DNA from: Acanthopleuribacter pedis
GTDB lineage: Bacteria; Acidobacteriota; Holophagae; Acanthopleuribacterales; Acanthopleuribacteraceae
NCBI RefSeq assembly: GCF_017377855.1
Contig: NZ_JAFREP010000016.1
Location: 62,001-126,000 of the forward strand
DNA length: 64,000 bases
Reading direction: 5' to 3'
Below the pieces are notes generated by a model. The model was given only the letters and a program-made list of their open reading frames with translations, was not told the DNA's origin and made no database searches. This document shows positions 10,501 through 18,800 of the stretch, piece after piece. A program made the position numbers and the translations under genes. How positions within the stretch are numbered: position 1 is the stretch's first letter; the number at the start of each line of letters is the position of its first letter.

Positions 10501-12622
10501 CATTACCCAAGACGGGCGGTGGTGCCGAAGTCGATTTGGTCACGCTGTCATTACCCAAGACGGGTGGTGGTGCCGGAGTCGATTTGGTCTCGCTGTCTTT
10601 TCCCAAGGCGGGCGGTTTGGGGGGCGCTGGGTTGGCGGGGTCTCCGCTCTGTTGGGCTTTGCGCCTGGCCTCCACCTTTTCGACAGCCTCGCGTAACATC
10701 TCCGCGGCCGGCCGTTTGTCGTCCATGTCGGGCCATTTTGGGATAATCATGGTGTCGTCCCATGATTCTTCCGGCGCTTTGTCGGCAAGGTTCATTAATT
10801 GGGTGTTGAGCGAGGCGTTTTTGGGATTGGCGCCGGCTGGAATTTTGGGGTTCGCCTGGGGTTCGAAACCTTCAGGATCGTCTTGTGCGGTTGTTCCATC
10901 CTCGCTGGGGGCTGCTGCGCGCGGTGGTTCGGCGGGATTCACGGGCGTTGTTTTGGGGACCGTGTCGGTGTCGCGAACAACAGGGAATTCCTTGGGATCG
11001 CTTTCGGGTTCGCTGTCGCTGAATACCGGCGGTTCCTTCGTATGGTCAAAGGCTCGCCGTGACGCCGTCGCTGGGTTTTCCGCCGTGCTTTCTTCTTCCG
11101 CATCACCGTCCAGGAACACCGGTGGCTCGTTGAAGGGCAGACCGGAGGGGCTGAAGTGATGGGGAAGCTTTGGGGTTTTTTGGACGACGGTTTCATGAGC
11201 GGGAGGGAAGGAGTCACGCAAGTCGGAAGCCGTTTGATCGTCGAGAATCCACAGCGGTAATTTTTGGGTTTTGTCGAAGGGATCCTCCTCTTCGGTGGGA
11301 GGGACAACGTCGATGATGTCTTCTGGTAGGGCCACCACCCCTTCTTCAAAAGGAGGCGGTTCGTCGGGCAAAACGCCTTGAGAGGGAGGTTCGGAAACAT
11401 TTTTTGGGGATCGCATTGCGGCGGAGGCCGGTGCCGCGGGAACTTTGGGCGCAGGGGTTGGCGGTGGAGGTGTATTGATCGAGGAAGCGCTGGTCGCGGG
11501 ATCGCTGGTCGCGGGATCGCTGGTCGCGGGATCGCTGGTCGCGGGATCGCTGGTCGCGGGATCGCTAAGGCCGGTGGTATCGTCTGCTTCTTTTTGAGCC
11601 CTTGGCTCGGATTTTTCCGCTACTGGCTCGGATGAATCTGATTCTGGGGCTGACCCTTCGTTGTTAGAAAAAGCGGCGGTAATGGAATCTCGCACCCCTT
11701 TCGTAAATCCGGCCCGTCGCAACAGGCGCTCCAAATCAGAATACTGGCCGGTGTTGCGTGCGATATCGGCCTCGAACGACCAATCGGTTTTGGAGATCGC
11801 GTCGGCCCATGAATCGTCGTCATCGACCACTTCATCCGCGGCTCGGCGGTGGAACGGTTGATTGGTCGGCGCACGTCCCGTGGTTGGGCGCCGTTCGGAA
11901 GCGGACTCCGTGGGAACGTGCGTGCCCGACACAAGGTTTGGTTCGGGTGGGTGGGCCGGTGTTGGGCTGCCGGACGCGGAAACGCTAGACGCGGAAACGC
12001 GAGACGCGGCCCCCGTTTCGAGATTGGGTACCACCCGGTTGGGCAAGGCCAAACTGGGATCGCAATAAAGGAGAAACAGTTCGCGAATGAGTTCCTCGCA
12101 AGCTTGTTGGGTGGCAAGGCGACGGTCAATGACGCAGTGGAACCGCAGCAAATCACCGCTCAGCCGGCTGCAACACACCTCAAAATGAGGCCACTTGTGG
12201 TCCTTCATTTCCATGGTTTCCATTTTGCGGCGCAAGGTCAGCAGCGCTTCCTCCGGGTTGCGTCGATGCCGGAAATCGTGAAGGGTGAGGATGATGGAGG
12301 AAGGCGTGGGGCTGTCAGCCTGAGATTGATTGAGCCGGATCATCAGAACGGGACGTTGCTCCAAAAGCTTATTCAGCGCGTTTTCAAGGCGTGTTAAATC
12401 GCCAAAGGCAATTTGAATTTCACCGTAGGAGGGATGGGGCTCGTCGTTTTTACTGAAGTAGTAGGTTGCGTCTACTTTCCAAAGCGGGGAGAACTTGGCG
12501 GGTCCGCTCTCATTGTGCGAAATGATATGGGATTCCTTGTCGCCGGGGATCGGATCGTTGCCGGCGGCTTTGGCCAATGACAATATGTTGCGAATGATGT
12601 CTTCGCGTTTGGAATCGGTCAT
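1556..12622 (-). CDS. Giant PKS-like protein (C-like/KS/KR/MT/KR/ACP-like/KS) with altered active sites
   Basis: A 3,688-residue protein, start ATG behind AGGTAGGG. Order: N-terminal half of an NRPS condensation-like domain (about 45-200, H162/D166 of an HHxxxDG-like motif); Pro/Thr-rich disordered linker (about 200-920); KS1 with linker (about 924-1515); KR1 (about 1530-1980); winged-helix plus methyltransferase-like region (about 2080-2400); KR2 (about 2450-2900); ACP-like stretch (candidate Ser2977); KS2 with linker (about 3020-3600); disordered tail. There is no AT or thioesterase. Active sites are unusual. KS1 reads NTAGSSSL (Gly1093 for Cys) but keeps His1227 and NIGH. KS2 reads DTGSSSSL (Ser3205 for Cys) and has Gln3340 for His. 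KR2 has Phe2846 for Tyr, exactly 13 residues after Ser2833. KR1 keeps alignable Ser and Tyr but has Arg at the Lys position. The MT motif I lacks its Gly-rich loop (LQIGTNEHH). The domain families are certain. Ordinary polyketide chemistry is doubtful. Confidence 0.9.
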   Translation of the reverse strand: MTDSKREDIIRNILSLAKAAGNDPIPGDKESHIISHNESGPAKFSPLWKVDATYYFSKNDEPHPSYGEIQIAFGDLTRLENALNKLLEQRPVLMIRLNQSQADSPTPSSIILTLHDFRHRRNPEEALLTLRRKMETMEMKDHKWPHFEVCCSRLSGDLLRFHCVIDRRLATQQACEELIRELFLLYCDPSLALPNRVVPNLETGAASRVSASSVSASGSPTPAHPPEPNLVSGTHVPTESASERRPTTGRAPTNQPFHRRAADEVVDDDDSWADAISKTDWSFEADIARNTGQYSDLERLLRRAGFTKGVRDSITAAFSNNEGSAPESDSSEPVAEKSEPRAQKEADDTTGLSDPATSDPATSDPATSDPATSDPATSASSINTPPPPTPAPKVPAAPASAAMRSPKNVSEPPSQGVLPDEPPPFEEGVVALPEDIIDVVPPTEEEDPFDKTQKLPLWILDDQTASDLRDSFPPAHETVVQKTPKLPHHFSPSGLPFNEPPVFLDGDAEEESTAENPATASRRAFDHTKEPPVFSDSEPESDPKEFPVVRDTDTVPKTTPVNPAEPPRAAAPSEDGTTAQDDPEGFEPQANPKIPAGANPKNASLNTQLMNLADKAPEESWDDTMIIPKWPDMDDKRPAAEMLREAVEKVEARRKAQQSGDPANPAPPKPPALGKDSETKSTPAPPPVLGNDSVTKSTSAPPPVLGNDSETKSTPTPPPASSKGTEPKPAPVPPPPSPPASEDAEAEDPSWHDTMEIPIWVMNGQAGPQSPATTVPASAEPATASLAETRKIETVETEPAEAGPAIETIPVTPVTPAQTPPSKETAPAQTLPVETVPIPPNTGTTDPVAGPEAAALETRRLEPDTLDAEAAALYAKKDAPDQKDSDHNTLPVEEEALQAAVPEPEQSVPEPEPRREPTPPPSRAGDEPIAVIGMAGRFPRSPDMEMFWENLKAGRDCLSPLPRDRMEGEPPETPGERPIFGGFLEFIDHFDADLFEIDDTQASLMDPQTRLFMESVWAAVEDAGYTPTLLKEHCAESGSGDVGVFAGAMYSDYHLLYHNDDDHHLSIDPWSLANQISQTFDFTGPSHVVNTAGSSSLYAVHQACESLLRGHCEVAVAGGVNLYINADAFLKDRTTTNNAVGPRSGTADGGDGFAPGEGVAAVLLKPLSRAVADNDHIYGTILASTINHDGRALGFGLPNADSQVTLVRGALRRCDVSPRTISYVEAHGAGTVVGDPIEIHALSQAFDTGDRQFCALGSVKSNIGHGESASGIAGLVKVLLQMTNRTLVPSLHANYLNPNIQFKSGPFYVQRDRQTWEQPQIDGIPVPRRACLSSLGEGGTNVHLVLEESHIEKKADAGNGPYLIPLSAATPRALREGLENLRRYVLRRMVSSWDGAPLDLNALAYTLQVGRVAMAERFAAVVEDAEGLERALRRRLEEPESPPAEPGSGHEGDIDLMSRFTTDETPDQLFHDKNFTRLAQLWTEGWDIDWQAFYPRGAVPRIQVPTYPFQRRRYWVQPPPAPETTATSPERPSGGDPHPVHNRLSYFTQTLVPIPTSKEFSGYALRGRFILITAASVPENLLAQLLALPNVTWTTICKKTKDGEPDSRQLDFFEEDPAQMELPALTEIQGLVDISDLAQKQEDSIPWGKLNFIRDLVRGVGPRDFSLIHFSRNRYQRIFAPTTSEKTTVSASIGAGLIGVLGWEERHLKAVTIDWDGSEPIAQVIRRELGTAGRNSEICYRGNLRFQPVFLPRQKPTAEAVRYNGDKTYVIAGGTGNLGFAMADHLVTKGVRKLVLMGLRPLPPRDFWQNLAERGEEPTRGKIIKLMAFEKQGVQIKLYHGPLHERDRLALFFDQVEAEMGAVDGFFFNTGPMEHPDQLRQKPLSLLQAVLNPRIKGLQGMVDLIDSRPSLQPRFFICFGNSLSVHPALGVQMAALYAANQYFVDFCAAQRRLWLQREVPIELSLVRWGCWDVAAPSGATEHAGKTGLGPLALKEGMRALDHLLAEPHLVDIAATPATRAFTETIDARKEKSVSFQDRALTIAPRILLAHLPAHKDEAFPESARQLERFTTRLIFEALLAMGLPGSPKQPFTTEELAEKINLAQARLGLLGLMCENLCNAGLLVRHGKKYAVRDQAETMLLLLPDAKSIIASFPNEQEHVDLFESAAAALPKYLKTDPIHTTYTLSWLVHGRGSESFAHASRAPLVTLIHQQLGQTLASLITHLPLNHKRLRILQIGTNEHHFATYLLDLIRETGREATVHWTSASSREVRQAADLLADEYPFVRFAVLDLAVDPIKQGLELGSFDIVLACQELHGYRDLPNVLLRIKQLLKKDGMLLFAEETAVRTSHLLLQAKHPPTSQPYQDQLRLDQMTLLDEQRWGALLAACGYRDTRAAALPVTGNERAQYHMMLGFSDGAYWSPLGNEQEAKPTVRLTQEEIKSMDEAVAAEFAQPKPEEPQIFYFSPYWQSQPLTEKTVKHLGPLLVLDHQDEQAASLRKEYPESVFLVRTGPSFRRLSDFVYRINPGKEEDYFQLVRELSERGIVPGAILHFWHFRMEDGERQIFNNPIQGEPYLQTQVESGLYSVFHFCQAWLKLMGNRRLRFMYLQGGSQPRPQHEMLLGYMRSVSREFTNIQFKMISRRGILSHNLSWIPNLLHELGEAGSEPIQVRFSDGRRQALGLQEISMPEKNEARVLPRAGAVYLITGALGSLGYPIAGFLARHYGAKLILTGRSGLNERIEEKLANLQLAGAEVLYVPTNLAGAEETEALVAAGIERFGAIHGIVHVASRLELKPFTELNLKDFRAALGPKASGLLNLDYYTREQPLEFMLLVSSAAAWFGAAKMTPFATANAFLDSFAAFRNSLGSERPGHTTAICWPMWGELTPESVSAELPDPTLSDSVARAIFEDSLALRRSRLLALYGLPHLVRGFARFESDQHEDDELPDGLSPGDTAAFLRHLIGRENSDKDRELGLKNLDSEAEKSITRNLAAGLNSTLRGLLDEYSTIKDVTDFIANNERGLLSRLLSSHRSNGKPGESKEPGKVKPKRPKNAIAVVGLAGRFPGGADLDSFWDNLCNRHSAVDLVPGDRWDWQHLEQEFGVTCRWGGFLDDVQRFDNDLFQIETREARAMDPGERILLETVWALFENAGYTAETLNNLKHEIGVFVAGSHDPPSSSLGVGHSLWLSADRISSFFDLHGPSIPVDTGSSSSLTALHLACESLRRGECRAAIVAGINLHLQPDRYLHLDGLNLLATDGRMHSFEAGRHGLVPGEGVGALLLKPLDAALKSDDHCFAVIRGTAVSHRGRAGNTITPNPEAQAEVVTKAFNTSAVNPATIAAVEIQGFGAQLGDQMEIAGLAKAFGHQAGGRQFCAVGTLKPNIGHLEAASGIATLIKMVLQLYHNHLAPTLLHDEINPALELKNTPFYLQTEKQHWPQMAVDGQAQPRRGLITTVGDGGTGAAVILEERARRDSAPAPNAPAHELILLSARDENRLRDRARALADYLKAAEESENPPSLRNIAYTLQIGREHMQHRLALLIDTQVHLREELEQFLEGGDSQVQLGHEQSDRVFGLSLQDRAYLKGLADTGHLGQLAALWLEGARIDWRILRLSGKMEPLPVYPFQGQSFEPQKAAPPNKPPATKAGEGEAVKSEAPAAGRIPPEKIGELYRMLTNVAEGQANSDTLKNVKIFR
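10465..10608 (-). repeat. Three 48-bp tandem repeats in the PKS-like gene
   Basis: Three consecutive 48-bp units begin CGGGCGGTGG or CGGGTGGTGG and differ at a few bases. They encode a 16-residue Pro-rich period (STPAPPPVLGND type) in the disordered linker. The unit is a multiple of three, so changes in copy number would not break the frame. Confidence 0.9.
11492..11566 (-). repeat. Five perfect 15-bp repeats encoding DPATS
   Basis: GGTCGCGGGATCGCT is repeated five times without change, at a 15-base period. It encodes a run of DPATS units in the linker of the PKS-like protein. Identical copies point to recent slippage. Confidence 0.95.
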
Positions 12623-13294
12623 GAATCCCTACCTAAGCTCGAATGAATCACGGCGGCCCGAACCGGAACAACCGCGCGGGACGCGATCAGGAAGTCGGGC
12701 ATAGGGGTGGGGTTCCGGTTTGTTTGGGGTCACCCCGTGTTCGAAGACGCCGAAAAGAGGAGACCGGCCTCTTGACACGCGGCGCGCCGGCGAAAAAGAG
12801 TTCCGGTTGGAATGAATGAACCTCATTGTAGCGGAAAGAGGGCGTGCTGTCAGTGGCGCAATGGGGGCTCATTCTGGGGTTTTTACCCACCGGCAAGGGT
12901 CATGGAAGCGGCGCGATCACGGAATTAAGTGTTTGGAAAAAGGACCTTTGATTTGCCAGGGGAGAGGTGGGACGTCTGTCCTTGGTGGTTGGGTGGATCG
13001 CGCTGCTTGTGCCTGCCTAAGGGGCGTGTCGTGAAGAGGATATTGCCTTGGTCTTGTCGTCCGTGGGTTTTAGGAATTTACGTAGGTTATCGCGTCTCAT
13101 GGAGGGCGTTTGCGTGCTATAAAGCTCAAAGTTTAATAAACGTGATAAATAGCAGTTGCTTTTAAAGTCAAATGAGGTGAAATTTAACATGGGTCCAAAA
13201 TGACCTCGGTGAGTCTGCTTTCGCCGTGGGTTGTATTTTCGGGGGTGCCTGGTTGGTTGTTTTTGATGAGCTCTTGAGAAGTATTGAACTACAA
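12623..13294. other. Divergent intergenic region upstream of the PKS-like gene
   Basis: About 670 bases separate the PKS-like gene (minus) from the small unknown gene (plus). The stretch 13100-13200 is AT-rich and contains TATAAA at about 13119, which would suit promoters. I found no clear -35/-10 pair and no gene. Confidence 0.4.
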
Positions 13295-13666
13295 ATGAAA
13301 GATCGAGATGCGGCATTCACCACCGCACATCCCGATCTCGAAGAAGTTTCCCAGCAAGAATTGAATCAGATCGAGCACGACGCCCACCTTGAAATGACCG
13401 AGGAACTGGCCGTGGCGATTGTGCTTGATATGCGGCGCGCCATTCAAGAAGAAGAGGGATGGTCTTTGGTTTTGGCCGGCGCGCGTTTGTTGCGTGAAGA
13501 TTTGGAGCGGCGCGCCTCGTTTTTGCGGCAGTTGCAACGGAATCACGCCGAAATACTTAACGAGTTGGCCGGCGACCGGGTGCGGCTTAGCTTTCACGAT
13601 GCGCCCTTCAAGCAAGCAATCGCCACCGAGTTAGAGCTGCTTTGCAGTTTGTTCAAACGACACTAA
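13295..13666 (+). CDS. Small helical hypothetical protein
   Basis: I do not recognise this 123-residue protein. It is charged and predicted mostly helical, rich in Glu, Arg and Leu (for example LLREDLERRASFLRQLQ), with no signal peptide or membrane segment, so probably cytoplasmic. The start is uncertain. ATG at 13295 (MKDRDAAF) is preferred. A GTG at 13226 is in frame but would add a hydrophobic, non-coding-looking N-terminus. A weak GAGAAG lies about 15 bases upstream of 13295. A strong hairpin follows the gene. It could be divergently co-regulated with the PKS-like gene, but nothing in the sequence shows this. Confidence 0.55.
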   Translation: MKDRDAAFTTAHPDLEEVSQQELNQIEHDAHLEMTEELAVAIVLDMRRAIQEEEGWSLVLAGARLLREDLERRASFLRQLQRNHAEILNELAGDRVRLSFHDAPFKQAIATELELLCSLFKRH

Positions 13667-13700
13667 GCCGCCTTTTCCGCTTGTTATCCCGATTCCTATC

Positions 13701-13732
13701 GCCGACTTTGCGATTCGCATCGCGAAGTCGGC
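13701..13732. terminator. Hairpin downstream of the small hypothetical gene
   Basis: GCCGACTTTGCGAT (13701-13714) pairs with ATCGCGAAGTCGGC (13719-13732) around a TCGC loop: a 14-bp stem with a single G-T pair. It lies 35 bases past the stop codon. No T-run follows directly, so it may be a weak terminator or an mRNA-stabilising structure. Confidence 0.45.
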
Positions 13733-13976
13733 CATGCTTGGTACAATGTTTTTCAGCCAAAACACGGGTTCCGATGTTTGCGCACCGGCCCGGCCGTCCC
13801 CTTTATTTATTGTATGCTCCTCTGATCTAACGGGTCTTTGACACACGGGTTTGGTCTATCACCGACCCAAAAAACAACGCGCCATTCGGTAGATGCGCGG
13901 CTTGTGTCCCGTTTGGGTTGTCCCGCTGGGCGGCCGTTGTGTTTGGTTAGGAATGGATATTTTAGGAGTTGCTTCG

Positions 13977-15461
13977 ATGAAACGTACACTTCTTTTACTT
14001 GTTTCGCTGGTGATTTCCACGGCGACCGTATGGGCCCAAGTAGGTCGTATTGCCCATGTTACCAGCGCAAGCGGCGGATTTCAGACCGACTTGAACCTCG
14101 CCAATTTGGGGAACGCCTCCCTCCAAGTCGCCCTGACCGCTTACGATGTCAACGGTAATTTCGTGACCACGGTGACGCCCAGTCTGGCCGCCGGCGCTAC
14201 CCTTTTCCAGGACAGTCAATCGCTGTTTGGGTCCGATCAAGTCGGTTATGTGACCTATACCCCGCAAGCCGATCTTTCCATCAGCGCTGTTTACCGATTG
14301 GCCGCCGACAGCAACGCGACCCCGGCTCACGTACCCGCCGACCAAACCACCTCAACCGGCTGGCGTATTTATCCCGGCAACCCCAGCCAAGCTTGGGACG
14401 GTTTCGCGGTGGTCAACACCGGGTCGGCGACCACGGATGTGCGGGTGCGCCAATTTGATGCGGCCGGCTCGATGCTCACCGAAACCACGGCTGTTTCCGG
14501 CCTGGCCGCCAATGCCAAGGGCCTTTATGTGATCGGTGACGCCTTCACACCACGTGCCGACAGTTGGTTTGAGATCTCCGCCGATCAACCCTTGGCCATG
14601 ACCGCGCTGCGCGGCAACTTCAGCGCGACCCTGCTTTGGCAAAACGCCGCCGAGGCGGTTACCCCGCGCACCGTAAACCCCACTGCCTGTAACCCGGAGA
14701 ACAGCGTGCAACTCGGCGCTTTTTTCATCGGCCACAGCTTAGTGGGCTGGGACTTTCCCTTCATCCTTGAAGAAATGGCCAAGGATGCGGGCCACCAGCA
14801 CACGCAAAACCTCTCTTTTATCATCGGTGCTCCCTTGAAATGGATTTGGGATCGCGGCGACGAGGCTCACGGCTCCAACTTCAATGTCGAGTTACCCAGC
14901 GGCAATTACGACCATTTGGTCATTACCGAGGCATTGCCGATCACCAACCACATTTCCGACGCCGTCATCTACGCGCCCTTGTATTACGGTCGTGTCCTTG
15001 AAGGTAACCCCAACGCAACCCTCTACATCTACCAAACCTGGCCGGACTTATTTGTCAATGATTGGGTCGGCCAAATTGAATCCGAACGCGTTTATTGGGA
15101 GCAAATCGCGGATGCCGCCGGCGCCGCCCATCCCAATGCCGCCACCCCGCTGATTGTGCCCGCCGGCCCGGCTTTGGTTGAATTGCGGCGTCGAATTGAA
15201 GCCGGTCTGGTGCCTGGGATTACCGAGATTCGCGGCACCATTTTTATCGACGACATTCACATGACCCTGCTGGGCAATTACTTCATCGCCATGGTTCAAT
15301 ACGCCACCCTTTACAAGCGTTGCCCCTCCACCATGAAAACGGACTTTTCGGGGCCCTTCGGCGAGCCCGATTGGTTGGTGGTTGATCCAGCGGTTCGTGC
15401 TGTTTTTGAAGAGGTTGCCTGGCAGGTTGTCTCCTCGGATCCGCGTTCCGGCGTGCGCTAG
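13977..15461 (+). CDS. Secreted SGNH/GDSL-like hydrolase with N-terminal beta-sandwich
   Basis: The protein has 494 residues. Start ATG 13977 follows AGGAG and begins a clear signal peptide (MKRTLLLLVSLVISTATVWA). Residues about 22-240 form a beta-sandwich-like module with the opening IAHVTSASGGFQTDLNL, a type I associate with secreted Acidobacteria proteins. Residues about 245-470 look like an SGNH hydrolase. The nucleophile block reads FFIGHSLVG (GHS in place of GDS/GNS), and the C-terminal DDIHMT supplies the Asp-x-x-His pair of block V. The likely role is extracellular or periplasmic ester hydrolysis; the substrate is unknown. A more upstream in-frame start (13893) lacks a ribosome binding site. 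The gene stands alone, with a hairpin downstream. Confidence 0.75.
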   Translation: MKRTLLLLVSLVISTATVWAQVGRIAHVTSASGGFQTDLNLANLGNASLQVALTAYDVNGNFVTTVTPSLAAGATLFQDSQSLFGSDQVGYVTYTPQADLSISAVYRLAADSNATPAHVPADQTTSTGWRIYPGNPSQAWDGFAVVNTGSATTDVRVRQFDAAGSMLTETTAVSGLAANAKGLYVIGDAFTPRADSWFEISADQPLAMTALRGNFSATLLWQNAAEAVTPRTVNPTACNPENSVQLGAFFIGHSLVGWDFPFILEEMAKDAGHQHTQNLSFIIGAPLKWIWDRGDEAHGSNFNVELPSGNYDHLVITEALPITNHISDAVIYAPLYYGRVLEGNPNATLYIYQTWPDLFVNDWVGQIESERVYWEQIADAAGAAHPNAATPLIVPAGPALVELRRRIEAGLVPGITEIRGTIFIDDIHMTLLGNYFIAMVQYATLYKRCPSTMKTDFSGPFGEPDWLVVDPAVRAVFEEVAWQVVSSDPRSGVR

Positions 15462-15502
15462 CCCCGACCTTATCTTTCATTAAATCCCCATCTTATTCTC
15501 AA

Positions 15503-15544
15503 CCAGACCCATTCTTCAGACGATATGCTGTTTAATGGGTCTGG
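15503..15544. terminator. Inverted repeat downstream of the SGNH hydrolase gene
   Basis: CCAGACCCATT (15503-15513) and AATGGGTCTGG (15534-15544) form a perfect 11-bp stem around a 20-base loop, 40 bases past the stop codon. No T-run follows. The rest of 15462-15854 holds no gene. Confidence 0.45.
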
Positions 15545-15854
15545 ACCCGCATTGCCTTTCTCCGCATCAAAGGAACATGGTCGCGCCGCTTGTTTCCCTT
15601 CTTGATTCTCGAACCCTCCTTGGTTTTCTCAAGCGGGGACAGGCAAGGGTGTGAAACGCGCCACGCGCGCTTGTCTGATGAATGCGATCCACGGCTGTTG
15701 GGCCGGTTGCGCGTGTCTCGTCCCCCATCCCCGCGTCAGCCCCCGTTTTGATTCTCCAGACCTCGTGGAGTGCCCTTTGACCCCCACGCCCTACCCCCGT
15801 TTCTCTGGAATCTCGACCGTCGCTCACACTGTTACCTTAATTAAGGAGGCAGGC

Positions 15855-18800
15855 GTGCGAGCCGCTTTTAAGAATGACCTTTTGCACTGTTTCCGCCTTT
15901 TTGCGGCCGTCCTTTGGTTGGGGGTGCCGGCGGGCGTGCTCAAGGCCTCGGAACCGACGGTGATGGGTCGGCAAGAGCTTGAAAAGTTTAAATTCGAGCG
16001 ATTCACCATTCGGAACGGCCTTTCGAGCAACACCATCTATGGTGTGTTGCAGGACAAACGCGGCTTGCTGTGGATCTCCACCACCGGCGGTTTGAACCGC
16101 TACGACGGTTACCGTTTTCAGACCTATCATCACGATTACACCGATCCGCGGTCCCTGTCTTTTTCTTCGACCGGGCGCATGGTTGAAAACCCGGACGGTC
16201 GGATATGGGTTGGTACCTGGGGGGGTGGACTCAACCTGTTCGATCCGGTTCTCGAAACCTTTACCCATTTCAAAAACGATCAGCAAGACCCGAAAACCTT
16301 GTCGGAAAACCGAATTCAATCCCTGTACCTGGAAAACGGGGAGCGCCTTTGGGTCGGCACCTACAGCCAAGGCCTTAACAAACTCAATCCCCAAACCGGG
16401 TTGGTGACCCGTTATCCGCCCGATCCGAACGATCCCCATGCCGCGCCCGGCGGGCGTATTTGGTCGATTGTGCCGGGTGACGCCGGGCAATTGTGGTTGG
16501 GGACCGAGGCGGGGGTTTTTCTGTTCGATGCCGGTACGGGCAAGGTGCTGGAAAACTACCGCCACGATCCCGACAATCCTGCCTCGCTCAGCAGCGACCA
16601 TGTCAAAGTCCTGTTGCGTGACAGCGGTGGACGTCTTTGGGCCGGGACGCGCTCCGGGCTCAACGTGTTCCTACCCGAGGCGCGGGCCTGGCGGCGGTTT
16701 TTGGTCGATGAGACGGCGTGTGAAGATGCGAACCGGTGCAGCATCCGTACCCTCTTCGAAGATCGCGACGGCCGTTTATGGATTGGCACCATTGGCGGCG
16801 GACTATTGTGTTTGCTGGATTTGGACGAGCCGCTCTTGCAATTTACACCCGATCCCTTGGACCCGCGTTCCCTCTCAAACGGCAACGTGGAGCGTATTTT
16901 TCTGGATCGCGGCGGTGTGATGTGGATCGCCACCTTGAACGGTTTGAACAAGGTGGATCTCAAACCACGCAAATTTAAGCGCTACCGGCAAAGCGCGACC
17001 CAAACCAACGGTTTGAGCAGCAACGAGGTGGGCGCTTTGTACGAGGATGCGCGCGGGCGGCTCTGGGTGGGTACCTTTCGCGGCGGCTTAAACCTTTTTG
17101 ATCTGGAAACGGAGACCGTGGCGCGGTTTGACGTTCAGATGGCTACTTCGGCGGGGGAAAATGTAGTGCGCGCCATTGCCGCGGCACCCGACGGTCGCCT
17201 TTGGATCGGCACTTATTCCGACGGCCTGCAGCGGCTGGATGAGCAACGGGGCGAATTCGACGCCTTTACCCACGATCCAGATGATCCCGACAGCTTGAGT
17301 AACAATCGGGTTCGCGCCCTCGCCTTTGACAGTCGCGGGCGTGGCTGGGTCGGCACCGACGCGGGGCTCAATCTTTTTGAACCGGGTGCGGGCGTCCCGC
17401 GTTTTGCCAATCCCAACAACGATCCTTTTCTCAATATTCGTTTTAACGGCATGCGCATTTACACCTTGCGTGAAGATCGGGATGGACGCATGTGGGTGGG
17501 AACCAACCGCGGCTTGGCCCGTTTCGACGCGCAGGAGCAACGGGTGCACCGATTTAACGAGGTCTTGGGCGACACCCTTTCGCTCTCCTCCGACACCGTG
17601 TTTTGTGTTGTCCACCGTGCGGACGGAAAGGTATGGGTCGGTACCGAAAGCGGCCTCAACCTATTGGAACCGAACTCGGGCGAATCCAGACGGTTCTACA
17701 CCGCCGACGGCTTGCCCAGCAACATTATTCACGGCTTGCTCCTCGATGACGACGGTGCCCTGTGGATCGGCACCAACAACGGTTTGTCGGTTTACCGTGA
17801 AGCCGGCGGTGGTTTTCGCAACTACGACGTCTTCGACGGTTTGCAGGACAATGACTTTAACCGCAACGCCGCGTTCAAAGGACGCGGTGGTTACCTGTAT
17901 TTTGGTGGGCGCAACGGGTTTAACCGCTTTCTTCCCTCCGAGGTTCGCGACAATCCTTATGTGCCGCCGGTGATCCTTACCGGGTTTCGGCAAATGGAAG
18001 GTCGGCCCAAGTTACCGGTGGCGATTTGGGAAGCGGATCGGCTGGAACTGTCCCACGACAGCGATATGATGACCTTGGAATACGCCGCCTTGGACTATAC
18101 CAACCCGGAAAAAAACCAGTATGCAATTCGCTTGCTGGGTTTTAACGATGAATGGGTCAACATGGGGACGACCAACCACGTGACCTATACCAACCTGGAT
18201 CCAGGCACTTATACTTTTCAGGTGCGGGGTAGCAACAACGATTTGGTTTGGAATGAAAACGGTTTAAACGTTACTTTAGAAGTCGTGCCGCCGCTGTGGC
18301 TAACTTGGTGGGCTTATGTGTGTTACGTTGTTTTGGGGCTGTCGCTGATGACGGGAATTCCGCTTTGGCGCATTCGAGCCTTGAATCGTCGACGCGCCGT
18401 ACTCGCCAAAACGGTGGCGACGCGGACCGCGGAGTTACAGCAAAAAAACCAGGAGCTGGGGGAGAAAAACAGCGAGCTGGTCACCCTGGATTTGATCGTC
18501 CACGCCATTAACCGCGAGGTCAATGAAGATGCGCTGTTGCGGGCGCTGCTGCTGTATGGGATGAAGTTGGTTAATGAGGCGGAACGCGGTTTGGTGCTCA
18601 TTTTCGATCACCAGGCCCAGTTGTTTCGTTGTGCCGATGCGGAAGGTGCCCACAACGAGGGGTTGGCGAGTATGCTTTTCTCCCGTGAAGAGATTCACCA
18701 CCGCTACCTGGACCACACGGAGGAACTACATCCCGGCATTTTTATGATGACCACGCCGGCCGTGAATCTTCCTGATTCCCCCAAATTTTACGGGCAGCCC

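Noticed and set aside
10465..11566. CRISPR array
   Set aside because: The tandem repeats are contiguous, in frame, and have no spacers.
1556..12622. A normal trans-AT polyketide synthase assembly line
   Set aside because: Absence of AT fits trans-AT systems, but both KS nucleophiles are gone, so the usual call would mislead. No partner biosynthetic genes are present in the window.
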